From Orlajensenia flava (GTDB taxonomy: Bacteria > Actinomycetota > Actinomycetes > Actinomycetales > Microbacteriaceae): a DNA stretch of 64,000 nt. Under the pieces are notes generated by a model that made no database searches, was not told the DNA's origin, and saw only the letters and a program-made list of their open reading frames with translations. Shown in pieces: positions 8,841 through 17,624 of this stretch. The position numbers and the translations under genes were made by a program. The number at the start of each line of letters is the position of its first letter. Positions within the stretch are counted from its first letter, which is position 1. The stretch spans positions 62,001 through 126,000 of the forward strand of contig NZ_SSSN01000002.1 of the NCBI RefSeq assembly GCF_004801905.1. The letters are read 5' to 3'.

Positions 8841-8856
8841 AAGAATGGGCGTTCTT
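8841..8856. promoter_or_regulatory. TetR operator, copy 1
   Basis: AAGAATGGGCGTTCTT: inverted repeat with AAGAA/TTCTT arms. It shares the pattern AAGAAyG..CrTTCTT with copy 2. The two centres are 44 bp apart, about four helical turns, so two repressor dimers would sit on the same face of the DNA. Confidence 0.7.
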
Positions 8857-8884
8857 GATTATTCGCGTCGAGTCTGGCACCATA

Positions 8885-8900
8885 AAGAACGAACATTCTT
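8885..8900. promoter_or_regulatory. TetR operator, copy 2
   Basis: AAGAACGAACATTCTT, an inverted repeat with AAGAA/TTCTT arms, ending 16 bp before the ATG of the export protein gene and just ahead of its GAGGAG ribosome binding site. It probably covers the -10/start region of that gene. Confidence 0.7.
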
Positions 8901-8916
8901 TTTCTGAGGAGCAGTC

Positions 8917-10068
8917 ATGTCCGAGTCCGTGGTCGTTCGCCCGCACACGAAGTGGGGTCTGTCGATCGGCGTCGCCGTTGGAGCATCCGTCTTCGTCGCC
9001 CTCTTCGTGCTGGCCTTCATCTGGCCGGTTATGACCTCGAGCATCAAGGACTTCCCGATCGCCGTGACCGGAGACGCGAAGCAGGTGACCGCATTCACCG
9101 ATGCGATCGAGAAGAACGCCGACGGTGCGTTCGACATCCGGTCGGTCGACAGTCGCACGGATGCCGTCCACGCCATCGAGAGCCGCGACGTCTACGGCGC
9201 TGTGGTGCTGTCCGACAAGCCGGAGGTGCTCACGGCGAGTGCCGGCGGAACCGTCAACTCGACCGTCATGAACCAGCTCTCCGCGCAGCTTCAGCACCAG
9301 GTGTCCGCTGCGACCACGGCGGGCGTGCAGTCGGCCATCGCGAAGACGTCTGCAGCCCAGGCCGCCGGACAGCTGCCCGCGGCCCAGGCGCTGGCCATCA
9401 TCGAGAAGGCGTCGGCCGTCACTCCGCCGACGGTCGCGACGACGGATGTCGTGCCGCTCGCCTCCACGGATCCGCGCGGAGTGGGTTTCTCCACCATCGC
9501 GTTCCCGATGGTGCTCGGGGGGATGATCGGCGGTATCGCCATCTCCATCGTCGTGACCGGGGTGTGGCGTCGCTTCGCCGCCCTCGCCTCGTACGCGGTC
9601 GTCGCCGGCCTGGGGCTCACGGCCATCCTCCAGTCGTGGTTCGGCATCCTTCAGGGCGACTTCCTGCTCAACGCCGCAGCCGTCGGCCTCTCGCTGCTCG
9701 GCACCGCCAGCGTCATCGTGGGCATCACGGCGCTCATCGGACGCATCGGAATCGCCGTCGGCTCGCTGTTGACCATGCTCGTCGGCAACCCGATCTCCTC
9801 CGCGACGCAGCCGATGCAGTTCCTGCCCGGCGCATGGGGCGAGATCGGTCAGTTCTTCGTGCCCGGAGCCACGGCCACCCTGCTGCGCGACCTGTCGTAC
9901 TTCCCGTTGGCGGACGCCCTGCAGCCGTGGTTGGTGCTGGGCGGATGGGCGGTCGCCGGCATCGTCCTGAGCTTCGTCGGCCACTTCCGCAGCCAGGAGG
10001 TCGCCCACGTCGAGGGATCCTACGAGGCGCCTCGCACGACCGGGAGTCTCGCCGCGCTCCCGGCCTAG
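8917..10068 (+). CDS. ABC-2/YhgE-Pip-like membrane export protein
   Basis: 383 residues. One membrane segment at 15-38, an extracytoplasmic domain of about 150 residues (40-190, including DIRSVDSRTDAVHAIESRDV), then about five more membrane segments up to residue 360. This layout is that of ABC-2 type permeases and YhgE/Pip proteins; no ATPase gene is adjacent, so it may work alone or with a distant partner. The divergent TetR gene and paired operators suggest drug- or stress-inducible efflux. GAGGAG lies six bases before ATG 8917. Confidence 0.75.
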   Translation: MSESVVVRPHTKWGLSIGVAVGASVFVALFVLAFIWPVMTSSIKDFPIAVTGDAKQVTAFTDAIEKNADGAFDIRSVDSRTDAVHAIESRDVYGAVVLSDKPEVLTASAGGTVNSTVMNQLSAQLQHQVSAATTAGVQSAIAKTSAAQAAGQLPAAQALAIIEKASAVTPPTVATTDVVPLASTDPRGVGFSTIAFPMVLGGMIGGIAISIVVTGVWRRFAALASYAVVAGLGLTAILQSWFGILQGDFLLNAAAVGLSLLGTASVIVGITALIGRIGIAVGSLLTMLVGNPISSATQPMQFLPGAWGEIGQFFVPGATATLLRDLSYFPLADALQPWLVLGGWAVAGIVLSFVGHFRSQEVAHVEGSYEAPRTTGSLAALPA

Positions 10069-10071
10069 GCT
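10066..10071 (+). promoter_or_regulatory. -10 element for aldo/keto reductase 1
   Basis: TAGGCT overlaps the stop codon of the preceding gene and lies seven bases before ATG 10079; no Shine-Dalgarno. The reductase can therefore be transcribed independently as a leaderless mRNA. Confidence 0.45.
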
Positions 10072-10078
10072 GGGGCGC

Positions 10079-11062
10079 ATGGATCATCGCACCCTCGGCC
10101 GCACCGGTCGCACCGTCTCGGTCATCGGCCTCGGAACCTGGCAACTCGGAGCCGATTGGGGAGAGGTGAGCGTGACGGATGCCCGCGACGGGCTCGCGGC
10201 ATCCGTCGAGGCGGGCGTGACGTTCTTCGACACGGCAGACGTCTACGGCGACGGCCGTTCGGAGAGCGTCATCGGCGACTTCCTCGCCGACAACCCGGGC
10301 ACCGGCGTCACGGTGGCCACCAAGATGGGGCGGCGCGTCGAGCAACTGTCCGAGAACTACGTGCTCGACAACTTCCGCGAATGGACGGATCGGTCGCGGC
10401 GCAACCTCGGCACGGAGACCCTCGATCTCGTGCAGCTGCACTGCCCGCCTGCCGCCGTGATCGCGAGCGGTGAAGTGTACGACGCCCTCGACACGCTCGT
10501 GGCGGACGGCGTGATCGCCGCATACGGCGTGAGTGTCGAGACGTGCGGAGAGGCTCTCGACGCCATCTCGCGGCCCGGCCTGTCGACCGTGCAGATCATC
10601 CTCAACGCCTTCCGCCTCAAGCCGCTCCACGAGGTGCTTCCGGCCGCCGAGGCCGCTGGCGTGGGCATCATCGCGCGGGTACCGCTGGCGTCCGGACTGC
10701 TGAGCGGCAAATACACCGCCGAGACGACCTTCGCCGAGAACGACCATCGCACCTTCAACCGCGACGGTGCTGCTTTCGACGTGGGCGAGACGTTCTCCGG
10801 GGTGGACTGGGAGACCGGGCTCCGCGCGGCGCAGGAGTTCGCCGCGCTCGTGCCCGACGGGGTGCCGACCGCCGAGGCCGCGCTCGCGTGGGTCGCCCAG
10901 CGCCCGGGTGTCTCCGTCGTGATTCCCGGCGCTCGGTCACCGCAACAGGCGCGAGCGAACGCCGCGGCCGGTTCACGGGCCCCGCTGGGCGACACCTTCG
11001 ACGCGGGTGTGACCGACCTCTACGACCGGGAACTGCGGGAGAGCATCCACCCCCGCTGGTGA
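10079..11062 (+). CDS. Aldo/keto reductase
   Basis: 327 residues forming the AKR (beta/alpha)8 barrel. The first strand has TVSVIGLGTWQLGADWG; the catalytic Asp-Tyr pair is in FFDTADVYGDGRSE; LDLVQLHCPP marks the barrel His; VIPGARSPQQARANA is the NADPH-binding region. It resembles the YajO/Tas-like subgroup of NADP-dependent oxidoreductases. Substrate unknown. It starts 11 bp after the export protein gene but has its own promoter element. Confidence 0.93.
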   Translation: MDHRTLGRTGRTVSVIGLGTWQLGADWGEVSVTDARDGLAASVEAGVTFFDTADVYGDGRSESVIGDFLADNPGTGVTVATKMGRRVEQLSENYVLDNFREWTDRSRRNLGTETLDLVQLHCPPAAVIASGEVYDALDTLVADGVIAAYGVSVETCGEALDAISRPGLSTVQIILNAFRLKPLHEVLPAAEAAGVGIIARVPLASGLLSGKYTAETTFAENDHRTFNRDGAAFDVGETFSGVDWETGLRAAQEFAALVPDGVPTAEAALAWVAQRPGVSVVIPGARSPQQARANAAAGSRAPLGDTFDAGVTDLYDRELRESIHPRW

Positions 11063-11129
11063 GCGCGCGACGAGCGCCCTCTCGATCGCGGTCCTCGCAC
11101 CCGGGCGACACGTGTGATTAGGTCGAATC

Positions 11130-11324
11130 ATGACTGATAAAGAGCGCAGTGACGCGGGTCTGACGCGGTTCATCATCGGGGGCCTCATCGCCGGTCTGCT
11201 GATCGGCGCGGTAGTGGGATTGTTGGTCCCGTCCATCGGGGTCGGTTTCGGACTCAGCATCGGCATGGCTGTCGGCATTGTCGCAGGCGCCATCGCCTGG
11301 TACGCCCGCCGCTCGCGAAGCTGA
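11130..11324 (+). CDS. Small membrane protein (64 aa)
   Basis: Two closely spaced glycine-rich hydrophobic segments (residues 13-34 and 38-57) with a charged N-terminus (MTDKERSDAG) and basic C-terminus (YARRSRS). ATG 11130 is preceded by GATTAGGT about six bases upstream, a -10-like sequence. No family recognised. Codon use is typical for the region, which supports it as a real gene. Confidence 0.65.
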   Translation: MTDKERSDAGLTRFIIGGLIAGLLIGAVVGLLVPSIGVGFGLSIGMAVGIVAGAIAWYARRSRS

Positions 11325-11349
11325 CGCGGCTACTCCACCAGCGAGTGGC

Positions 11350-12180
11350 TCAGTCGAGGTCGTCGGGGTCGCGGCCGGTGCGGAAGTCCGCGTCGAGAGC
11401 GTCGATCGCCGCGAGGTCGTCGGCATCCAGCTCGAAGTCGAACACCTGCGTGTTCGCGCGAATGCGCTCGGGCGTCACCGACTTCGGAATGGTCACGTTG
11501 CCGACCTGCAGGTGCCAGCGGATGGCGACCTGGGCCTCGTTCTTGCCGTATCGGGTGCCGATGCTTGCCAGCGTCTCATCGCCGATGGCCCGACCGCGCG
11601 CGAGCGGCGACCACGCCTCCGTGACGATGCCGTGCTCGGCGTGGAACGCGCGCAACTCCCGTTGCTGCAACCACGGGTGCAGTTCGACCTGATTGACGAC
11701 CGGAACGACGCCGGTCTCGTCGATGACGCGTTCGAGGTGGTGAACGTGGAAGTTCGACACCCCGATGGAGCGGGCCCGGCCCTCCTCGCGCAGCCGGATG
11801 AGCGCGCGCCACGTCTCGACGTAGAGATCCTGATGAGGAGCCGGCCAGTGGATGAGGTACAGGTCGACCTCGTCGAGCCCGAGCCGCTCCAGGCTCGCGT
11901 CGAATGCCGCCAGGGTACGGTCGAAGCCGTGGTCGGCGTTCCAGACCTTCGTGGTGACGAACAGCTCGTCCCGGTCGATTCCGGATGCGCGGATGCCGTC
12001 GCCCACTCCGCGCTCGTTCTCGTAGAGCTTCGCGTCGTCGAGGTGCCGGTAGCCCGCCGCGATCGCGACCTCCACCACGCCCGGCGCATCCGCATCCGGA
12101 ACCTTGTACAGCCCGAATCCGAGCTGCGGGATGCCGTGTCCGTCATGCAGCGGGATGCGGGTGTCGAACGAGCGTGTCAT
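11350..12180 (-). CDS. Aldo/keto reductase (2,5-diketo-D-gluconate reductase type)
   Basis: 276 residues, AKR5-like. Key motifs are IPQLGFGLYKVPD at the start, YRHLDDAKLYENERGVGDGI with the catalytic Tyr, [14 protein letters not shown] with the active-site His, and TIPKSVTPERIRAN for NADPH. The usual Asp-Thr-Ala before the catalytic Tyr is here LDDAKLYEN, with the Asp kept. It lies 8 bp downstream of the MFS gene on the same strand, so the two are probably co-transcribed. GAGGA precedes ATG 12180. Confidence 0.93.
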   Translation of the reverse strand: MTRSFDTRIPLHDGHGIPQLGFGLYKVPDADAPGVVEVAIAAGYRHLDDAKLYENERGVGDGIRASGIDRDELFVTTKVWNADHGFDRTLAAFDASLERLGLDEVDLYLIHWPAPHQDLYVETWRALIRLREEGRARSIGVSNFHVHHLERVIDETGVVPVVNQVELHPWLQQRELRAFHAEHGIVTEAWSPLARGRAIGDETLASIGTRYGKNEAQVAIRWHLQVGNVTIPKSVTPERIRANTQVFDFELDADDLAAIDALDADFRTGRDPDDLD

Positions 12181-12188
12181 TTCCGTCC

Positions 12189-13397
12189 TCAGCTGAGTTG
12201 GGTCGGCACCGGTTCGGTGTCGGGGATGGGGCTCGCGTCTCGACCGCGCAGGTCGGGGTGCCAGCGGTGCCCGACCACGCCGGCGAGGAAGCCGAGGAAG
12301 GTGAAGGCGGTGGCCGCCCAGATGGCGCCCTGCGGGCCCGAGCTGTCGATGAGGAGGCCGGCGGCCGCCGATCCGAGGGCCGCGCCGATGAGCTGGCCCG
12401 TGTTGAGCCAGCCGTAGGCCTCGGCCGTGTCGCTGAACTTCACGCTCGACGACACGATGGCATACATCACGGCCAGAGCCGGTGCGATGCCGATGCCCGC
12501 TACGAAGAGGGTGGCAGCGAGCCACCAGAAGTCCATCATGGCCATCGCGGCCGCGGTGCCGACGAAGACGATGAACATGCGACGCGCCATCGCCCACGGT
12601 CCGATGGGCACGCGCCCGAACGTCAGGCCACCCGCAATGGATCCGATCGAGAAGATCGCTAGCACGATGCCCGAGTTCGGGTTGCCGTGCCCGAAGACCG
12701 CCACCACGCCGGCCTCGATGGCCGAGCATCCGCCGATCAGGAGGAAGCCGACGACGGTGGCCAGCAGCACGGGCGGCCGGCGGAGCACGACGCCGAAGGC
12801 CCGCTTGCTACGGGGGATGCGCACGCGCCCGACCTCGGGCGACGCGATGAACCAGATGCCGCCGCCGACGAGGAACGCGACGGCGAGCAGGATGCCCCAC
12901 ACCGTGCCGATCTGCGTCGACACGAACGTGGTGACGACCGGCCCCACCACCCAGATGATCTCCTGCGCCGTCGCGTCGAGTGAGAACAGCGGCGTGAGCT
13001 GGTTGCCCGGCACGATCTTGGGGTAGATGGTGCGCACGGCGGACTGCACCGGGGGCATCGAGATGCCGGCGACCGTGCCGACGACGACGTACCACGGGAG
13101 GGTCAGGGGGAGCACGGCGATGGCGGTCACCGAGATGGCGCACACGATCATGGTCGTCGTGAGCACGCGGCGCATGCCCCAGACACCCATGAAGCGGCTC
13201 GTCATGGGGCCGGCGACGGCCTGGCCGATGCTCGTGGCGGCGAGGACGAGTCCGGCCGCGGCGTAGGACCCGGTCTGGTGTTCGATGTGCAGCAGGAACG
13301 CCAGCGAGATCATGCCGAAGGGGAACCGTGCGGTCAGCTGGGCGGCGATGATGCGGCCGACACCCGGTCGTTTCAGGAGTTGCGTGTAGCTGCCCAC
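12189..13397 (-). CDS. MFS transporter
   Basis: 402 residues, 12 predicted membrane segments. The loop 2-3 region reads MTSRFMGVWGMRRVLTTT, matching the MFS motif A position. It resembles actinobacterial multidrug-type MFS proteins; substrate unknown. GTG 13397 is preceded by TAGTCT at eight bases and also by GAAGGA. It heads a two-gene unit with the aldo/keto reductase. Confidence 0.9.
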   Translation of the reverse strand: MGSYTQLLKRPGVGRIIAAQLTARFPFGMISLAFLLHIEHQTGSYAAAGLVLAATSIGQAVAGPMTSRFMGVWGMRRVLTTTMIVCAISVTAIAVLPLTLPWYVVVGTVAGISMPPVQSAVRTIYPKIVPGNQLTPLFSLDATAQEIIWVVGPVVTTFVSTQIGTVWGILLAVAFLVGGGIWFIASPEVGRVRIPRSKRAFGVVLRRPPVLLATVVGFLLIGGCSAIEAGVVAVFGHGNPNSGIVLAIFSIGSIAGGLTFGRVPIGPWAMARRMFIVFVGTAAAMAMMDFWWLAATLFVAGIGIAPALAVMYAIVSSSVKFSDTAEAYGWLNTGQLIGAALGSAAAGLLIDSSGPQGAIWAATAFTFLGFLAGVVGHRWHPDLRGRDASPIPDTEPVPTQLS

Positions 13398-13405
13398 GAT
13401 CCTTC

Positions 13406-13411
13406 AGACTA
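13406..13411 (-). promoter_or_regulatory. -10 element for the MFS gene
   Basis: TAGTCT eight bases upstream of GTG 13397. A GAAGGA lies between the two, so both leaderless and short-leader initiation are possible. Confidence 0.4.
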
Positions 13412-13473
13412 TCCGGGTTGGAGCAGGCGCCGTCAGGGATTAGGTTTGACCCCGTCCCAGCGAGAGGTCACCC

Positions 13474-14337
13474 ATGCCGGAGCAGCTCATCAGCGTCGAA
13501 GAGCTCGCCGCGGCCGCAGCGAGCGGCCGTCGCGTGCACGTCCTCGACGTCCGCTGGCAGCTCGGTCGGGACGACGGCCGCGAGCTGTACCTCGCGGGTC
13601 ACCTACCCGGAGCCGTCTTCGTCGACCTGCCCCGTGAGCTCGCGGCGGAGGCGAGCGCGAGCGAAGGTCGGCATCCGCTGCCCGCCATCGAGGCCCTGCA
13701 GGCCGCCGCGCGACGCTGGGGTCTGAACGACGGCGACGGCGTCGTCGTCTACGACGGGAACGGCGGTCAGTCGGCCGCGCGGGCGTGGTGGTTGCTGCGA
13801 CACGCGGGCATGACGGATGTGCGGCTCCTCGACGGCGGAATCGACGCGTGGCGCCGTGCGGGTCTCGGTGAGCAGACGGATGACGTCGACGCCCGTCCCG
13901 GAACAGTCACCCTCGCCTACGGTCACCTCCCCGTCCTGAACGCCGATGCCGCAGCTCGCCTCCCCGAGGACGGCGGAGTGCTGCTGGACGCTCGAGCGGT
14001 CGAACGCTATCGCGGCGAGGTCGAACCCGTCGACCCGCGCGCCGGTCATATCCCGGGTGCCCTGAGTGCCCCGAGCAGCGGCAACCTCGACGAGTCCGGA
14101 GACCTCAGGAGCGCCGACGCCTTGCGCGAGCACTTCGAACGCCTCGGCGTGAGCGCGGATGCGCCCGTCGGCGTGTACTGCGGATCGGGCGTCACAGCGG
14201 CCCATGACGTGCTCGCGCTCGCCGTTGCGGGGTACGACGCCGCGCTCTACCCGGGTTCGTGGTCGCAGTGGTCGAACGACCCGTCACGCCCGGTCGCGAC
14301 CGGCGGAGCCGACGAGACGCCGCCGAAACAATCCTGA
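13474..14337 (+). CDS. Two-domain sulfurtransferase (rhodanese / mercaptopyruvate type)
   Basis: 287 residues in two rhodanese domains. The first (5-130) is inactive in sequence; the second carries the active-site cysteine at residue 236 in the loop CGSGVTAAH, the CGSGVT form characteristic of 3-mercaptopyruvate sulfurtransferases rather than thiosulfate rhodanese (CRKGVT). The interdomain stretch has AYGHLPVLNAD. It transfers sulfane sulfur to thiols or cyanide in the cytoplasm. GAGAGG lies upstream of ATG 13474. Confidence 0.93.
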   Translation: MPEQLISVEELAAAAASGRRVHVLDVRWQLGRDDGRELYLAGHLPGAVFVDLPRELAAEASASEGRHPLPAIEALQAAARRWGLNDGDGVVVYDGNGGQSAARAWWLLRHAGMTDVRLLDGGIDAWRRAGLGEQTDDVDARPGTVTLAYGHLPVLNADAAARLPEDGGVLLDARAVERYRGEVEPVDPRAGHIPGALSAPSSGNLDESGDLRSADALREHFERLGVSADAPVGVYCGSGVTAAHDVLALAVAGYDAALYPGSWSQWSNDPSRPVATGGADETPPKQS

Positions 14338-14396
14338 CGCAGACTGTTAGAGCCAGGCCGGTCATCCGATCGGCGCCCATGAAAGAGGAAAAACCC

Positions 14397-15296
14397 ATGC
14401 GCATCCGTTCCGCCCTCCCCGTCGCCCTCGCGACGGCAGCAGCTGCAGCACTGCTGCTCAGTGGCTGCGTCAACAACAGCACCCCGTCGACCGGCTCCTC
14501 CACCGGGGCCAGCGACGTGAAGAAGGACGACGCGGCCGCCGCACTGCTTCCCGATTCGGTCACCAAGGCCGGCAAGCTCGTGATCGGCACCGACCCGACC
14601 TACGCGCCCAACGAGTATAAGGACGACGCCGGCAACCCGATCGGCTGGGAGATCGACCTCGCGAACGCGATGGCTGCCAAGCTCGGCGTCAAGGCCGAGT
14701 ACCAGGTCTCCAAGTTCGACAACATTATTCCCTCGGTCACGGGAAGCAAGGCGGACCTCGGCCTGTCGTCCTTCACCGACACGACCGAGCGCGAGAAGCA
14801 GGTCGACTTCGTCAACTACTACAGCGCGGGAATCCAGTGGGCGTCAGCCAAGGGCAAGGACGTCGACCCCGACAACGCCTGCGGTCTCAAGGTGGCCGTG
14901 CAGGCGACCACGTACGAAGACACCGATGAGGTGCCGGCCAAGTCGAAGGACTGCACGGATGCGGGCAAGCCCGAGATCCAGAAGCTGCAGTTCGACACCC
15001 AGGATGCCGCGACCAACGCCGTCGCACTCGGCCAGGCCGACGCCATGTCGGCCGACTCGCCCGTCACCCTCTATGCCATCGCGCAGACCGGAGACAAACT
15101 GCAGCTCGCCGGCAAGACGTTCGATGACGCGCCCTACGGCATCGTCGTGAAGAAGGACTCGAAGCTCGTGCAGGCGGTGCAGAAGGCGCTGCAGTCGATG
15201 GTCGCCGACGGCACCTACAAGAAGGTCCTCGACAAGTGGGGCGTTGCCGACGGCGGCGTGAGCACCATCGACGTCAACCTGGCCTCGAAGGGCTGA
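14397..15296 (+). CDS. Amino-acid ABC transporter substrate-binding lipoprotein
   Basis: 299 residues. The signal peptide ends in lipobox LLLSGC (Cys 24), followed by a Ser/Thr linker and a family 3 solute-binding fold: VIGTDPTYAPNEYKDDAGNP, GWEIDLANAMAAKLGVKAEY and FTDTTEREKQVDFVNYY. It captures a polar amino acid at the outer membrane face and delivers it to the permease encoded next. GAAAGAGGA precedes ATG 14397; the open frame upstream of it overlaps the sulfurtransferase and is not coding. First gene of a three-gene operon (spacing 5 bp, then overlap). Confidence 0.95.
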   Translation: MRIRSALPVALATAAAAALLLSGCVNNSTPSTGSSTGASDVKKDDAAAALLPDSVTKAGKLVIGTDPTYAPNEYKDDAGNPIGWEIDLANAMAAKLGVKAEYQVSKFDNIIPSVTGSKADLGLSSFTDTTEREKQVDFVNYYSAGIQWASAKGKDVDPDNACGLKVAVQATTYEDTDEVPAKSKDCTDAGKPEIQKLQFDTQDAATNAVALGQADAMSADSPVTLYAIAQTGDKLQLAGKTFDDAPYGIVVKKDSKLVQAVQKALQSMVADGTYKKVLDKWGVADGGVSTIDVNLASKG

Positions 15297-15301
15297 GTTC
15301 C

Positions 15302-16273
15302 GTGAGCACCGCTGCAGGGTCGGCTCCGGAATCGGAGCCGATCCGGGCCATCAAGCTGAAGCACCCCTGGCGCATCGTGTTCGCCGTGGTGATCCTCGTG
15401 ATCGCCGCGGTCTTCCTGATCGACGCGGCCAGGCGCCCCGCCTACGACTGGGCGTCGGTGGCGAAGTACTTGTTCGACCGCCGCGTGTCCGCCGCTGCCC
15501 TGGTGACCCTCGAGCTGACGGTGCTCGCCATGATCATCGCGATCGTCCTCGGGGTGCTGCTCGCCGTCATGCGACTCTCGCCGAACCCGGTGCTCAAGGC
15601 TGTCGCGTGGTTCTACGTCTGGCTGTTCCGCGGAACACCCGTGTACGTGCAGCTGGTGTTCTGGGGCCTCATCGCCACGATCTACCAGACCATCGACATC
15701 GGCATCCCGTTCACCTCGGTGCAGTGGGCGTCGTTCGCGACGCAGGCCGTGGTCAACGCGTTCTGGCTCTCGGTGATCGGCCTGGGACTGAACGAGGCCG
15801 CGTACATGAGCGAGATCGTGCGCGCCGGGCTGGTGTCGGTGGACACCGGGCAGAACGAGGCGGCGACGGCGCTCGGCATGAGCTGGGGTCAGACGATGAC
15901 CCGCGTCATCCTTCCTCAGGCGATGCGGGTCATCATCCCACCCACCGGCAACGAGGTGATCTCGATGCTGAAGACCACGTCGCTGGTCACCGCCGTACCG
16001 TTCAGCTTCGACCTCTACAACCGCACGCGGGACATCTCGGCTGAGACCTTCAATCCGATTCCGATGCTCATCGTCGCGTCGATCTGGTACCTGTTCTTCA
16101 CGTCGATCCTCATGGTGGGGCAGTACTTCCTCGAGAAGCGCTTCGCCCGCGGGATCGGCGATCGCCGTGACGGGAAGGGCGGCGATGGTGGCCCGACGGG
16201 CACGCTCCAGATCGTCGGAGCCAACCAGCCGTCCGTGGTGATGCCGCAGGCGCACGAAGCCGGGAGGCGTTGA
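15302..16273 (+). CDS. Amino-acid ABC transporter permease
   Basis: 323 residues, GTG start at 15302, 5 bp after the binding-protein gene. It is a His/Glu/Gln/Arg/opine-type permease (HisMQ family) with about six membrane segments; [17 protein letters not shown] and the coupling EAA loop [20 protein letters not shown] are clear. An unusual hydrophilic C-terminal tail of about 45 residues follows the last helix. The stop overlaps the upstream edge of the ATPase gene. Confidence 0.95.
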   Translation: MSTAAGSAPESEPIRAIKLKHPWRIVFAVVILVIAAVFLIDAARRPAYDWASVAKYLFDRRVSAAALVTLELTVLAMIIAIVLGVLLAVMRLSPNPVLKAVAWFYVWLFRGTPVYVQLVFWGLIATIYQTIDIGIPFTSVQWASFATQAVVNAFWLSVIGLGLNEAAYMSEIVRAGLVSVDTGQNEAATALGMSWGQTMTRVILPQAMRVIIPPTGNEVISMLKTTSLVTAVPFSFDLYNRTRDISAETFNPIPMLIVASIWYLFFTSILMVGQYFLEKRFARGIGDRRDGKGGDGGPTGTLQIVGANQPSVVMPQAHEAGRR

Positions 16274-16275
16274 CC

Positions 16276-17079
16276 ATGACCGACACGAGTATCGCTCCGG
16301 CCCCATCCGCGGCCGCCATCACCCCCATGGTGGAGGCCGTCGGCGTCTCGAAGAGCTTCGGCTCCAACGAGGTGCTGAAATCCATCTCGCTGACGGTGCG
16401 CCCGGGCGAGGTGCTCTGCCTCGTCGGCCCCTCTGGGTCGGGCAAGTCGACGTTCCTCAGGCTCATCAACCACCTGGAGACGCTCTCGTCGGGTCGGCTC
16501 AGCGTCGACGGATCTCTCGTCGGCTACCGTCAGGTCGGCGAGAAGCTCTACGAGCTGCACCCGAAGGATGCCGCACGGCAGCGCCGGGAGATCGGGATGG
16601 TGTTCCAGCGGTTCAACCTGTTCCCGCACATGACCGCTCTCGAGAACGTCATGGAGGCGCCGCAGCGGGTCAAGCGACAGCCGAAGGCGCAGGTCGAGCA
16701 GCGCGCGCGGGACCTGCTCGCTCGCGTGGGGCTGGCCGATCGTGCCGACTACTACCCGGCGCACCTCTCGGGTGGGCAGCAGCAGCGAGTGGCGATCGCC
16801 CGGGCGCTCGCGATGGAGCCCAAGCTCATGCTGTTCGACGAGCCGACATCCGCCCTCGATCCCGAACTCGTCGGCGAGGTGCTCGACGTCATGAAGGAGC
16901 TCGCGAGCTCGGGCATGACGATGATCGTCGTCACGCACGAGATGGGGTTCGCTCGGGAGGTGGCCGACACGCTCGTCTTCATGGACGGGGGAGTGGTGGT
17001 CGAGTCAGGGCAGCCGCGCGAGGTGCTCGCGAACCCGCAGCACGACCGCACCCGGGCGTTCCTGTCGAAGGTGCTGTAG
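16276..17079 (+). CDS. Amino-acid ABC transporter ATP-binding protein
   Basis: 267 residues. Walker A GPSGSGKS, signature LSGGQQQR, Walker [13 protein letters not shown] and switch His (VTHEMG) are intact, typical of the GlnQ/HisP class. I chose ATG 16276 over the overlapping TTG at 16270 because GGAGG (16263-16267) is eight bases from the ATG but only two from the TTG. Energises the permease encoded immediately upstream. A 28-residue insert around [16 protein letters not shown] is slightly longer than in GlnQ. Ends 4 bp from a convergent gene. Confidence 0.95.
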   Translation: MTDTSIAPAPSAAAITPMVEAVGVSKSFGSNEVLKSISLTVRPGEVLCLVGPSGSGKSTFLRLINHLETLSSGRLSVDGSLVGYRQVGEKLYELHPKDAARQRREIGMVFQRFNLFPHMTALENVMEAPQRVKRQPKAQVEQRARDLLARVGLADRADYYPAHLSGGQQQRVAIARALAMEPKLMLFDEPTSALDPELVGEVLDVMKELASSGMTMIVVTHEMGFAREVADTLVFMDGGVVVESGQPREVLANPQHDRTRAFLSKVL

Positions 17080-17083
17080 CCAC

Positions 17084-17593
17084 TCAACCAGCGGGAGCGG
17101 GCAGCGTCTTCTCGAACGGGAGGTAGCCCACCTTCTGCCAGTCTCCCTCGACGTCGAACTCAGGCGTGTAGCCGAGGGCGAGGTAGAGCGCGACGGCCTC
17201 GGGCTGCTTCGAGCCGGTCGTGAGCACTATCCGGCGGATGCCGCGTCGAGTCGCCTCCGCCTCGAGCTCGGTCATCACGCGTCGGGCGAGCCCCTGGCGC
17301 CGGTGCGCGGACGAGGTCCAGACGCGCTTGACCTCGACCGACGCGTCATCCGCTCGCATGAAGGCACCGCCGGCGACGGGAGTGCCATCCGCGTCGCCGC
17401 CGTCGGCCAGGAGCAGGAGGAACTCGCCGCCGTTGGCGGGATCGAATCGCTCGGCCGGATAGCGGGAGAGCTCCACCGACGGAGGATGATCGCCCCCACC
17501 CCCGTACCGCTCGTCGTACTCGCGGGAGAGCTCCTCGACGAGCGGCCGCGCGAGCGGGTCGTCGTGTCGGGATCGGACCACCTTCACCTGCAT
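17084..17593 (-). CDS. GNAT-family N-acetyltransferase
   Basis: 169 residues. The acetyl-CoA-binding motif A reads SSAHRRQGLARRVM (about residues 95-108) and the C-terminal part has ALYLALGYTPEFD. Substrate unknown. ATG 17593 is preceded by GGGAGAGAATGGACGG, giving both a purine-rich stretch and a GAGAAT six bases upstream; a GTG at 17620 is also in frame but less likely. Convergent with the ABC ATPase gene. Confidence 0.88.
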   Translation of the reverse strand: MQVKVVRSRHDDPLARPLVEELSREYDERYGGGGDHPPSVELSRYPAERFDPANGGEFLLLLADGGDADGTPVAGGAFMRADDASVEVKRVWTSSAHRRQGLARRVMTELEAEATRRGIRRIVLTTGSKQPEAVALYLALGYTPEFDVEGDWQKVGYLPFEKTLPAPAG

Positions 17594-17624
17594 CCGTCCA
17601 TTCTCTCCCGGCCGGGACACCCGA

